Shown: one piece after another, positions 20,950-28,314 of the stretch
Numbering within the stretch: position 1 is the first letter of the stretch
How the letters are laid out: each line of letters starts with the position of its first letter
Origin: JACMNW01 sp031402355
Lineage (GTDB): Bacteria > Pseudomonadota > Alphaproteobacteria > Rhodobacterales > Rhodobacteraceae
NCBI GenBank assembly: GCA_031402355.1
Contig: JANNSG010000143.1
Location: 1-32,849 of the forward strand
Direction of reading: 5' to 3'
DNA length: 32,849 nt
Notes under the pieces: model-generated
Seen by the model: the letters and a program-made list of their open reading frames with translations, nothing else
What the model was told of the DNA's origin: nothing
The model's database searches: none
Translations under genes and position numbers: made by a program

Positions 20950-23148
20950 TCATGTGATCCCGACAGATGATGGATCGGCTTTCAAGCCCGCTAGGCGGGG
21001 GACATCTTTGGCGCCTGCTGTGCCGCGCCCCGAAAGCGACGGATTTTCCATAAAAAATCGGTGACAGTTGAACAAATTGCCATCGGCAGCGTTGAGTTGA
21101 CGTTCAAATACACCGTCGGGCCGCAAAATCCAGCTTTGAGACTCATCCGCCATGTTTGCAGCCATGATCTGACCCATGATCTGGTTCTTCACTGTCGGAT
21201 TTCGCGCCTCGACCAGCGTTTCAACCCGGCGGCTCAGGTTACGCCCCATCCAATCGGCAGACGAGAAATAGACCCGGGCCTGTTCTGATGGCAGACCATG
21301 GCCATTGCCAAAGCAGACGATGCGGCTGTGTTCAAGAAACCTGCCGACAATCGATTTGACGCGGATGTTTTCGCTGAGCCCCCGAATGCCGGGGCGCACG
21401 CCACAGATGCCGCGGATGACCAGACTGATTTTCACGCCAGCGGAACTGGCAGCATACAGCGCGTCGATCACTTCGGGTTCGATCAATGAGTTCATCTTGG
21501 CCCAGATCTCTGCGGGTCGGCCGGCGCGGGCATGATCGGCCTCGGCTGCGATCAGTTCCAAAAGGCGCGGCTTCAGGGTGGTTGGCGAAATGGCCAGGTT
21601 TTCAAGGCCTTCGGGCTGCACATAGCCCGACAGATAGTTGAATACCTTGGTGGCATCGCGCCCAAGGGCGGCATCACAAGTGAAAAACGATAGATCGGTA
21701 TAGATGCGCGCAGTGATCGGGTGGTAGTTGCCTGTGCCGTAATGGGTATAGGTCACCAGATTTTCGCCTTCACGCCGCACGACTGTGCTGATCTTGGCAT
21801 GTGTCTTGTAGTGGATAAAGCCGTACACCACATGCGCGCCTGCCCGTTCCAGACGGCGGGATTGGCGGATATTGGCGGCCTCGTCGAACCGGGCTTTCAG
21901 TTCCACCAAAGCGGTAACGGATTTGCCCGCTTCGGCCGCCTCGCATAGCGCAGAAACGATAGGGCTGTCATGACTGGTGCGGTAGAGCGTCTGCTTGATG
22001 GCCAGAACATTGGGATCACGCGCCGCCTGTTCCAGAAACCGGATCACCATGTCAAAGGTTTCATAGGGGTGATGCAGCAACATGTCTTTCTGGCGGATTG
22101 CCGCGAACATATCGCCGTCGTGATCTTCGACCCGCTCGGGCACCCTCGGCGTGAAGGCGGGCCACAATAGATCGGGGCGCGATGACAGCACCAGTTCCTT
22201 TAGATCCGCAATGCCCAGAAGGCCGCGCACTTCGACAACTTCTTCCTCGGTGACGCCCAGTTCTTCCATGATCAGCGCGCGCATGTCTTCAGGGGCGCCC
22301 GCGCTCATCTTCAGGCGAATGACTTCGCCGCGCCTGCGACGCTTCAAGGCCGTCTCAAACTCGCGCACCAGATCTTCGGCCTCATCTTCAACCTCGAGGT
22401 CGCTGTCGCGCAGCACCCGGAAGATGCAATGTCCCCGGTCCGTATAGCCCGGAAACAGCATATCAAGATGCAAAAGCAGCAATTCCTCCAGCGGAAGAAA
22501 CCGGTTTTCGCCGGGTTTGCCCGGCAACGCCACAAAGCGGGCGATTTGTTGGGGGATCGGCAACAGGGCCTGCAATTCGCGGTTGTCGGTCACCCGTTCC
22601 AGTTGCAGCGCCAGGCTGAAGCCGGTATTGGGAATGAACGGGAACGGGTGCGCCGGATCAATTGCAAGCGGCGACAAAACCGGAAACACCTTGTTCAGGA
22701 AATGGTCTTCCAGAAACTTCAGGTCGCGTGCCGACAGTTTTGACCGCGTCAGCAGACAGATCCCCGAACCTTCCATTTCCTTTTTTAATTTGTTGTACAC
22801 GTTTTGCTGGGTTTGCAACAAACGGCGCGCATCTTCATTGATCAGCAGCAGTTGTTCGCGCGGGCTGCGGCCATCTTCGGACAAGGTCGCATTGCCATTG
22901 CGTTCCAAGGCGCGCAGGCCGGCAACCCGAACCGAATAGAATTCGTCAAGATTGGTGGCCGAGATGGACAGAAAGCGCAATCGTTCCAGCAGTGGCACTG
23001 CGGGGTTTGACGCTTCCTCCAGCACCCGCCAATTGAAGGCGATCCAGCTGAGTTCGCGGTTGAAGAACCGTTTCGGTCCGGTAATTTCACCGGGCGCGGC
23101 ATCGACGGCATCGGGGAACGGGGATCTGAGAAAATCTGCTTGTGTCAT
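20950..23148 (-). CDS. ppk1: Polyphosphate kinase Ppk1
   Basis: Reversibly polymerises the terminal phosphate of ATP into polyphosphate at the inner membrane. It has 732 residues, normal for Ppk1. The N domain begins RFFNRELSWIAFNWRVLEEA. The head domain follows, then phospholipase-D-like catalytic domains with KQTLYRTSHDSPIV, FIHYKTHAKIS (conserved phosphohistidine region) and HYGTGNYHPITARIYTD. C-terminal SLVIRGICGVRPGIRGLSENIRVKSIVGRFLEHSR and YFSSADWMGRNLSRRVE complete the family signature. It lies 46 bp after hdaA, and that gap holds a Pho-box-like direct repeat. No clear ribosome site precedes the ATG at 23148. Confidence 0.96.
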   Translation of the reverse strand: MTQADFLRSPFPDAVDAAPGEITGPKRFFNRELSWIAFNWRVLEEASNPAVPLLERLRFLSISATNLDEFYSVRVAGLRALERNGNATLSEDGRSPREQLLLINEDARRLLQTQQNVYNKLKKEMEGSGICLLTRSKLSARDLKFLEDHFLNKVFPVLSPLAIDPAHPFPFIPNTGFSLALQLERVTDNRELQALLPIPQQIARFVALPGKPGENRFLPLEELLLLHLDMLFPGYTDRGHCIFRVLRDSDLEVEDEAEDLVREFETALKRRRRGEVIRLKMSAGAPEDMRALIMEELGVTEEEVVEVRGLLGIADLKELVLSSRPDLLWPAFTPRVPERVEDHDGDMFAAIRQKDMLLHHPYETFDMVIRFLEQAARDPNVLAIKQTLYRTSHDSPIVSALCEAAEAGKSVTALVELKARFDEAANIRQSRRLERAGAHVVYGFIHYKTHAKISTVVRREGENLVTYTHYGTGNYHPITARIYTDLSFFTCDAALGRDATKVFNYLSGYVQPEGLENLAISPTTLKPRLLELIAAEADHARAGRPAEIWAKMNSLIEPEVIDALYAASSAGVKISLVIRGICGVRPGIRGLSENIRVKSIVGRFLEHSRIVCFGNGHGLPSEQARVYFSSADWMGRNLSRRVETLVEARNPTVKNQIMGQIMAANMADESQSWILRPDGVFERQLNAADGNLFNCHRFFMENPSLSGRGTAGAKDVPRLAGLKADPSSVGIT

Positions 23149-23172
23149 GATTTGCGCTTATCGGGGCGAATT

Positions 23173-23190
23173 GTGAAACAGATGTGACAA
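23173..23190 (-). promoter_or_regulatory. Pho-box-like direct repeat before ppk1
   Basis: On the minus strand TTGTCAC, four bases (ATCT), then GTTTCAC: two heptamers with the 11-bp period of a PhoB site (consensus CTGTCAT-N4-CTGTCAT). The first repeat matches 5 of 7 and the second 4 of 7. It ends 25 bp before the ppk1 ATG, close for an activator site. Confidence 0.35.
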
Positions 23191-23194
23191 AATT

Positions 23195-23872
23195 CTAATC
23201 CTTTGCCCAAGGATCGAACAGACCTGCTGCAAGGGCGCGGGTGATCGGGCGGCGCAGGGCCAGCCCGCGCGCGTCGAGCGCCGCGACCAGTACCCTTGCA
23301 GCAGCAATGGACCGGTCCATTCGGGTGATCAGAAACGGAATCAGATTGGCGGGAATGTCCAGTTGGCGATCGGCAAACAGTTTAACCAGAACGGCCTCAA
23401 GCAGGGTGTCGTCGGGCGGATCAAGGCGGGTTAGCGGTGCTGATTGCAACCGGCTTGCCAGATCGGGCAGGGTAAGGCCCCAATCGCGCGGGGGCGACAG
23501 CGCGGTGACCAGCAAGGAACCGGACGCTGCCAACAGATTGTGCAGATGAAACAACGCCGTCTCGATCGCGGGATCGTTTGCCAGCGTTTCAGCATCCTCG
23601 ACCGCGACTGCACCTGATGACGCAAGGTCTGCCACATCGGCCTTGGCAAGATCCGCCGCCTGCAACAAGACCGCTCCGGCATCAGCCGCCCAGATCTGTG
23701 CTAGATGGCTTTTGCCAGCCCCTGGTGGGCCGGTCAGCACCATCTTGCCGCTGGGCCAGGCCCGCCAATCCATCACCGCGGCCAAGGCAAGCGCATTGGC
23801 TGGTGACACGCAAAAATCTGCACGGCTGAGGCGGCTTTCGGCGGGCAGATCAAGGGTCAATTGCAGGGCCAT
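23195..23872 (-). CDS. hdaA: HdaA, DnaA-related replication regulator
   Basis: 225-residue AAA+ protein related to DnaA domain III, without the DnaA DNA-binding domain. In Caulobacter HdaA promotes DnaA-ATP hydrolysis together with the sliding clamp. The N-terminus has a clamp-binding QLTLDLP motif at residues 4-10. VSPANALALAAV follows, then Walker A GPPGAGKSHLAQIWA, a weakened Walker B (AVAVEDAETL), and the C-terminal lid helices LLEAVLVKLFADRQLDIP and FLITRMDRSIAAARVLVAALD. The ATG at 23872 overlaps the stop of the permease gene (TGATG). A GTG one codon earlier is the alternative and has better spacing to the AGAGGA ribosome site. Confidence 0.9.
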   Translation of the reverse strand: MALQLTLDLPAESRLSRADFCVSPANALALAAVMDWRAWPSGKMVLTGPPGAGKSHLAQIWAADAGAVLLQAADLAKADVADLASSGAVAVEDAETLANDPAIETALFHLHNLLAASGSLLVTALSPPRDWGLTLPDLASRLQSAPLTRLDPPDDTLLEAVLVKLFADRQLDIPANLIPFLITRMDRSIAAARVLVAALDARGLALRRPITRALAAGLFDPWAKD

Positions 23873-25002
23873 CACGGCTGATCCTCTTCACCTTCGGCAT
23901 ATTTGCGCCCCGCGACGCCCCGGTAAAGCAGGCTCGCTTGATATTGCGAAATGCCAAACCGCAGTAGCACACCGATTGAGGCAGCTACGGGCACGGCCAC
24001 CAGCAGCCCGACAAAACCGAACACCGACCCAAAGCTGGACAGGGCAAACAGCAACCAGACCGGATGCAGACCGACGGATTTGCCAACCAGTTTTGGGGTA
24101 AGAACATTGCCTTCAATGAATTGACCCGCAACAAAGATCGCAGCGACAATGCCGATGCGCAGCCAGTCGGTTGAAAACGTGGTCACGCCTGCATCAACAG
24201 TTTCAACTGACCCCCAGAACTGAAACAGCGCCAACCCGATCGCCAACACGCCGCCAACCAATGATCCGACATAGGGAATAAATGTGATCGCCCCGGCGAT
24301 TGCCCCCACGATCAGCCCGAACTGCAGGCCCGCGATCATCAATGCGACCGAATAAAACGTGCCAAGGATCAGGCAGACTGAAACCTGACCCCGTACAAAG
24401 CCTGCCAGAACCTTGTCGATCTGAAGCGCCAGACTGCGCACCGTTGCTTTGTGGTCATGGGGCACCAAGGCATCAATTCTGGCAACCATGTTGTCCCAGT
24501 CCAACAACAAGTAAAATGCCACCACCGGCACGACCACAATGAACACCACCGCCGAAATCACGCTGAGCGCGGAATTGAGCAAGCCCCCGGCGACTTGCGC
24601 GCCTTTGGACTGGATCACAGAGGCCAGCTGCGCCAAAGTTTGCCGGATGGTGCTGGTTTCATCTGACAATTGCGGGAACCGTTCGATCAAGAAGGCCTGC
24701 ATCTTTTGCGCAATATCGGGGGCTGCGTTCACCAGGGCTGTCAGCTGGCCGATCAAGGTCGGGATCACCGACAGCACCAGTAATACGACAGTCAGCAGGG
24801 CCAGCAACGAGATGACTGAGGTCGCCATGACCCGGCTAAGGCCCAGCCGCTCTAGCCGGTCGGCGACGGGGTCAAGGAAATAGGCAATGGCGCCGCCGAC
24901 CAGAAACGGCAAGATCACACCGCCGAAAAACCACAGCGTTGCCAGGAAAAGCGCGGCGGCAATTCCCCAGTATCTGGCTTGAACAGCGACAGGCAATCCC
25001 AT
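23872..25002 (-). CDS. AI-2E (PerM/TqsA) family membrane protein
   Basis: 376-residue integral membrane protein with about eight helices. N-terminal GIAAALFLATLWFFGGVILPFLVGGAIAYFLDPVADRLE is the family hallmark. A non-membrane segment (about 95-150) precedes VVFIVVVPVVAFYLLLDWDNM, and the C-terminal block PYVGSLVGGVLAIGLALF ... FIEGNVLTPKLVGKSVGLHPVWLLFALSSFGSVFGFVGLLVAVP is typical. Family members export AI-2, ions or other small molecules, so the substrate is open. It is the first gene of the minus-strand unit leading through hdaA, ppk1, ppx and VOC. This gene order recurs in Rhodobacterales as I recall. Confidence 0.88.
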   Translation of the reverse strand: MGLPVAVQARYWGIAAALFLATLWFFGGVILPFLVGGAIAYFLDPVADRLERLGLSRVMATSVISLLALLTVVLLVLSVIPTLIGQLTALVNAAPDIAQKMQAFLIERFPQLSDETSTIRQTLAQLASVIQSKGAQVAGGLLNSALSVISAVVFIVVVPVVAFYLLLDWDNMVARIDALVPHDHKATVRSLALQIDKVLAGFVRGQVSVCLILGTFYSVALMIAGLQFGLIVGAIAGAITFIPYVGSLVGGVLAIGLALFQFWGSVETVDAGVTTFSTDWLRIGIVAAIFVAGQFIEGNVLTPKLVGKSVGLHPVWLLFALSSFGSVFGFVGLLVAVPVAASIGVLLRFGISQYQASLLYRGVAGRKYAEGEEDQP

Positions 25003-25030
25003 GGGTCATCCTTGCGTTTCACCCCATATT

Positions 25031-25099
25031 GCCCTTGGGGCAGGGGCTTGCAAGGGCAATGGCCCTGCCGGGGCAGCAGAATGCCGCCTCGGCAGGGCC
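25031..25099. terminator. Two adjacent hairpins between the fasciclin and AI-2E genes
   Basis: GCCCTTG (25031-25037) pairs with CAAGGGC (25051-25057), and GGCCCTGCC (25061-25069) pairs perfectly with GGCAGGGCC (25091-25099). Neither is followed by a T-run on the minus strand, so they may terminate the fasciclin transcript only partly, or act as RNA-stability elements. Confidence 0.4.
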
Positions 25100-25114
25100 A
25101 GAGAGGCACAAAAA

Positions 25115-25633
25115 TCAGTGGCAGGCAGGGCGCTTGCCGGGCAGCAAGACCTTGTCGACCACATGGATGACACCATTATCAGCCTTGATATCGGCAATGA
25201 TCACGTTGGCCATGGCGCCCGACCCGTCGTCAATCGTGACCCCGGCGGCTGACTTGGTGATGCACAGACGCTGCGAGGTCAGCAACGGCTTGAAGTAATT
25301 GGATCCGTTCGGGATGCCTGCTGCTGTCAGATTGCGGTTATCGACGTGGTAAAGCAGCACATCGGTCAACTGACCTTTGTTTTCCGGCTTCAGCAGGGTT
25401 TCAACGGTGCCAGCAGGCAGGGCAGCGAAGGCATCATTCACCGGCGCAAATACTGTGAATGGGCCGGGGCCGGACAGGGTTTCTGCAAGGCCGGCAGCTG
25501 TCACCGCTGCGACCAAGGTGGTGAAACGCTCATCCGCGACGGCGATTTCAACGATGTTGTCAGCACGGGCAATGCCTGCGCCGACTGTCAGTGCGACAAC
25601 GGCGGCAGCGGTCATTCTGTATGCATAATTCAT
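25115..25633 (-). CDS. Exported fasciclin (FAS1) domain protein
   Basis: 172 residues. The signal peptide MNYAYRMTAAAVVALTVGAGIARA sends it to the periplasm or cell surface. One FAS1 domain fills the rest: FTTLVAAVTAAGLAETLSGPGPFTVFAPVNDAFAALP (H1 region), LTDVLLYHVDNRNLTAAGI and a C-terminal IADIKADNGVIHVVDKVLLP (H2 region). FAS1 proteins mediate adhesion or surface binding and occur widely in marine bacteria. GGGGAG lies 5-6 nt before the ATG, which decides this start over a longer ORF beginning at 25774. The 204-bp upstream region shared with the next gene contains several dyads. Confidence 0.92.
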   Translation of the reverse strand: MNYAYRMTAAAVVALTVGAGIARADNIVEIAVADERFTTLVAAVTAAGLAETLSGPGPFTVFAPVNDAFAALPAGTVETLLKPENKGQLTDVLLYHVDNRNLTAAGIPNGSNYFKPLLTSQRLCITKSAAGVTIDDGSGAMANVIIADIKADNGVIHVVDKVLLPGKRPACH

Positions 25634-25682
25634 AGTGTCTCCCCTTGAGCAAAAGCCGGCCTTTTTGGCAGGTAAAAGGGAT

Positions 25683-25807
25683 ACGCTAGCGTCCCACTGT
25701 CGGTTTACCACCTGACGCAAGCGTGATTGCGCGTGATCACCGGGCTGGTTTGACCCATGATTGCATGGGATCATCGATAATTGACATTTAGCTTCTGGTT
25801 GTATTCA
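25683..25807. promoter_or_regulatory. Dyad-rich divergent promoter region
   Basis: Contains the palindrome ACGCTAGCGT (25683-25692), the inverted repeat CCCATG-ATTG-CATGGG (25754-25769) and a perfect -35 TTGACA (25781-25786). A possible -10, TATTCA (25802-25807), follows after a short 15-bp spacer for the rightward gene. No regulator can be named. Confidence 0.35.
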
Positions 25808-25837
25808 CTTTAGATAAAACAACTAAAATTCATTCCA

Positions 25838-26374
25838 ATGGCTCCTTGGGAATTGCAAAAGCTGGGATTAAGAATAGCAGCCTCATTGATCACACTTATG
25901 GCAATGCTCTATTTTGATGTGGCGGGCAGTTTTGCGATCTTGCCGCAGCGTGAAGCAACAAACGTGATGCCAAATGATGCGCAAAGCCATCCGGCTTTGG
26001 CCTCGGGTACGGGCGTTGGAGGTGTTCTGTTGCAGGTCAAACTGGTGGAAACCGCGCCTTGGGAGGAACTTCTTCGCCTCGACGTCGGTGACACGGCAGA
26101 TCGCGATATTCGGCCAGTCAGTGACGCCCGTCAGTTTGAAGGGGTGATGATCTGTGCAGAGAAGAACACCGTTCGCATCCGCCGCGCAGAGGTAAAATTA
26201 AGCAACGGCAGATGGCAAAGGTTGTTTGTACCTTTGGCGCTGAAACCCGGCTCTTGTTCGAAGCCCATTGAACTGCTGCGCGGGCCGCGAAAGATCAGGG
26301 GGTTTCAGTTTGACTATGAGGCCGTCAGCGCCGGTTACGGCCGTGGCATCGTTGTGGTCAAGGGGCAGCCTTAG
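25838..26374 (+). CDS. Unknown protein with N-terminal membrane segment
   Basis: 178 residues; I do not recognise the family. An N-terminal hydrophobic stretch (LGLRIAASLITLMAMLYFDVAGSFAIL, about residues 9-35) is a signal anchor or long signal peptide. The rest looks beta-rich: VGGVLLQVKLVE, LLRLDVGDTADRDIRPVSDARQFEGVMICAEKNTVRIRRAEVKLSNGRWQRLFVPLAL and IRGFQFDYEAVSAGYGRGIVVVKGQ. Two cysteines (in MICAEK and GSCSKP) could form a disulphide outside the cytoplasm. The start at 25838 has no strong ribosome site, and the ATG at 25901 is an alternative. It ends 8 bp before the MliC-META gene, with which it likely forms an operon. Confidence 0.7.
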   Translation: MAPWELQKLGLRIAASLITLMAMLYFDVAGSFAILPQREATNVMPNDAQSHPALASGTGVGGVLLQVKLVETAPWEELLRLDVGDTADRDIRPVSDARQFEGVMICAEKNTVRIRRAEVKLSNGRWQRLFVPLALKPGSCSKPIELLRGPRKIRGFQFDYEAVSAGYGRGIVVVKGQP

Positions 26375-26382
26375 GTGCAGAA

Positions 26383-27081
26383 ATGACTTTGTTTTCGCTG
26401 TATTCGCCAATGCTATTGGCAATCTCTATGGCTGTGACAGTGCTTTTGGCAAGTCCGGCCCAAGCCCGCGAAGTGACGTTTCTGTGCGACCGTGGTGTCA
26501 CCATGTCTGTGGTCTTTGAAGGCGAAACCGCCATCTTGACCCATGCTGGCGTTGCGGTGACCCTGACCCAGACGCCAGCAGCTTCGGGGTACTCTTACAC
26601 AAATGGCAGTCACGAACTGCGAGGCAAGGACCACGAGGCCACATGGCGTGATGCCGGGGGCAACGAATGGGTTTGCTGTGATCAGGCTTGGACACTGACC
26701 CAGCCCCAGATTGAACCGCCCGTTGTAACACTTGCGGGCACTTCGTGGCGGCTGGTCAATTTTCAATCGTCCGATGATGCGATTGGTACGGTCGTCCCGC
26801 CCCGGCTGGACCGATATACTTTGGTCTTCACGCCCGAAGGCGACATCACGATGCAGCTTGATTGCAACCGGCTTTCGGCGCGTTGGACGTCGCCAAGCGA
26901 CGGATCGCTCAATATATCGCCGGGCCGGATGACGCGCGCTGCCTGTGGCGAGGGCGCTTTGGATAGCCAAATTGCCAGGGATCTTGTGTATGTCCGATCC
27001 TACGTCATGGCCGACAACAATCTGGCCCTTGCCTTGCAAGCAGATGGTGGCATCTACCTGTGGGCGCCGGAACCTGAATGA
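26383..27081 (+). CDS. Exported MliC-META domain fusion
   Basis: 232 residues. The signal peptide ends near SPAQA (residue 28). The first domain (about 29-108) resembles MliC, the inhibitor of C-type lysozyme: VTFLCDRGVTMSVVFEGETAILTHAGVAVTLTQTPAASGYSYTNGSHELRGKDHEATW, where the SGYSYTNGSHELRGK segment corresponds to the inhibitory loop and Cys residues can pair. The second domain (about 115-230) is a META domain: LAGTSWRLVNFQSSD, LVFTPEGDITMQLDCNRLSARW, TRAACGEGALDSQIARDL. META domains occur in HslJ-type heat- and antibiotic-resistance proteins. A role in envelope protection is likely. The Cys at 36 is not in a lipobox, so it should be soluble in the periplasm. Convergent with the hydrolase gene at a 17-bp distance. 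Confidence 0.85.
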   Translation: MTLFSLYSPMLLAISMAVTVLLASPAQAREVTFLCDRGVTMSVVFEGETAILTHAGVAVTLTQTPAASGYSYTNGSHELRGKDHEATWRDAGGNEWVCCDQAWTLTQPQIEPPVVTLAGTSWRLVNFQSSDDAIGTVVPPRLDRYTLVFTPEGDITMQLDCNRLSARWTSPSDGSLNISPGRMTRAACGEGALDSQIARDLVYVRSYVMADNNLALALQADGGIYLWAPEPE

Positions 27082-27098
27082 CGGCATCCTACCACGTC

Positions 27099-28070
27099 TT
27101 AAAGTGACCGCAGCCACGCCACGGCGCCCTCCAGCGCTTGTTGGCCAGCTTTGGTGTCAACGTCGAACTGGTATTCATGCCCCAGTAGCGGTGCGTAATC
27201 GGGTTCAAAAAACAGCGTCTGAACCGATACGCCGTTGTCCAGCAAGGCTTTCGCCAACGCGGCGGATTGTGGTGCCAAAGGATCGGCATTTCCTGCGCTG
27301 ATAAACGCTGGCGGAAACGCGGCTGTTGTCTCTGCAAGCACCGACATGGTTGCAAACACCGGGTCGTCACGCCAGTTGCGCGACCCGCTGTAGGCCCAGC
27401 CCGTCACATGCACGAACCGCCCTAATATGCCACCACCCTGACCCATGGACCCAACATCATAAACCCCGCAAAACAGCAGTGCCCCGGCCAAGGCGGCAGA
27501 TGAAATCTTTGGGTCAATGCCGACGGTTTGTGCATAATCTGGGTTTGTTGTGACGGTGGCCAACTGAGCCGCGATCTGTGCCCCGGCACTGTCACCTGCC
27601 AACACAAAGCGATCTGCATTGATACCAAGTTGCGCGCCACTTTCCGCCAAGAACGCCAGCGCCTGATTTATCTGTCGCACAGGTGTGGGATAGGTCGCGC
27701 CCGGTGCAATCGTGTAGTCAACGTTCACCACGGCAAACCCTTGGCCTGCAAGGATCATCATATAGTTGGCAATATCGCGGCGTTGCCCTGATACAAACCC
27801 GCCGCCATGGACCCATACAACGGTCGGTAGTTCGGGGTCGGTTTCAGGCCCGATGTAAATATCAAGAAACGCGTCTGTATCCGATGGGTCATATTGGTGC
27901 GTGCTGCTTGCAACCCAGGCGGTCAGGTGCTTTTCCAGCTTTGCCGAGGCAGTGGCGGCACCTTTGTCAAAGATCATTCGGATGATCTGAACGCCGGGCT
28001 TTGGCGACAAAAAGAACGAGGCAACAAGTGCCAATAAGAAACAACTCAGCAAAAGCAAAGATTTGCGCAT
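27099..28070 (-). CDS. Alpha/beta hydrolase, HSL-type carboxylesterase/lipase
   Basis: 323 residues. An N-terminal hydrophobic segment (SLLLLSCFLLALVASFFLS) anchors or exports it. The HGGG oxyanion motif occurs in VVWVHGGGFVSGQ, and the nucleophile elbow GDSAG in FVLAGDSAGAQIAAQLA. ISAGNADPLAPQ carries the catalytic Asp, and HEYQFD near the C-terminus the His. This pattern belongs to the hormone-sensitive-lipase family (esterases of short acyl chains); the natural substrate is unknown. I chose ATG 28070 because it begins the membrane segment; the ORF stays open to 28229, but that extension is not typical. It is divergent from proS over 244 bp in which I see no clear promoter or hairpin. Confidence 0.85.
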   Translation of the reverse strand: MRKSLLLLSCFLLALVASFFLSPKPGVQIIRMIFDKGAATASAKLEKHLTAWVASSTHQYDPSDTDAFLDIYIGPETDPELPTVVWVHGGGFVSGQRRDIANYMMILAGQGFAVVNVDYTIAPGATYPTPVRQINQALAFLAESGAQLGINADRFVLAGDSAGAQIAAQLATVTTNPDYAQTVGIDPKISSAALAGALLFCGVYDVGSMGQGGGILGRFVHVTGWAYSGSRNWRDDPVFATMSVLAETTAAFPPAFISAGNADPLAPQSAALAKALLDNGVSVQTLFFEPDYAPLLGHEYQFDVDTKAGQQALEGAVAWLRSL

Positions 28071-28314
28071 GGTTTCGACCCTTGTGTGTTTCGGCAAGGT
28101 TGATCTGATGTTCAAAGTGCCCCCGATACGGGCCCAAGTCACGTCAAACTCGCCGAAGGGAAAGGTAGATTTGTGGATTTCCGGTGACCGCCCGGGCAGG
28201 ACCGATTTTGACCGAGGCAGTCGGCGCAAAACCCTGAAACCAGTGCCGCCCCTTGAATGCAGCCAACACCTCGCTTAAACCCCGAGACAAGTTTCAAATA
28301 AACAAGGCTGCCCC

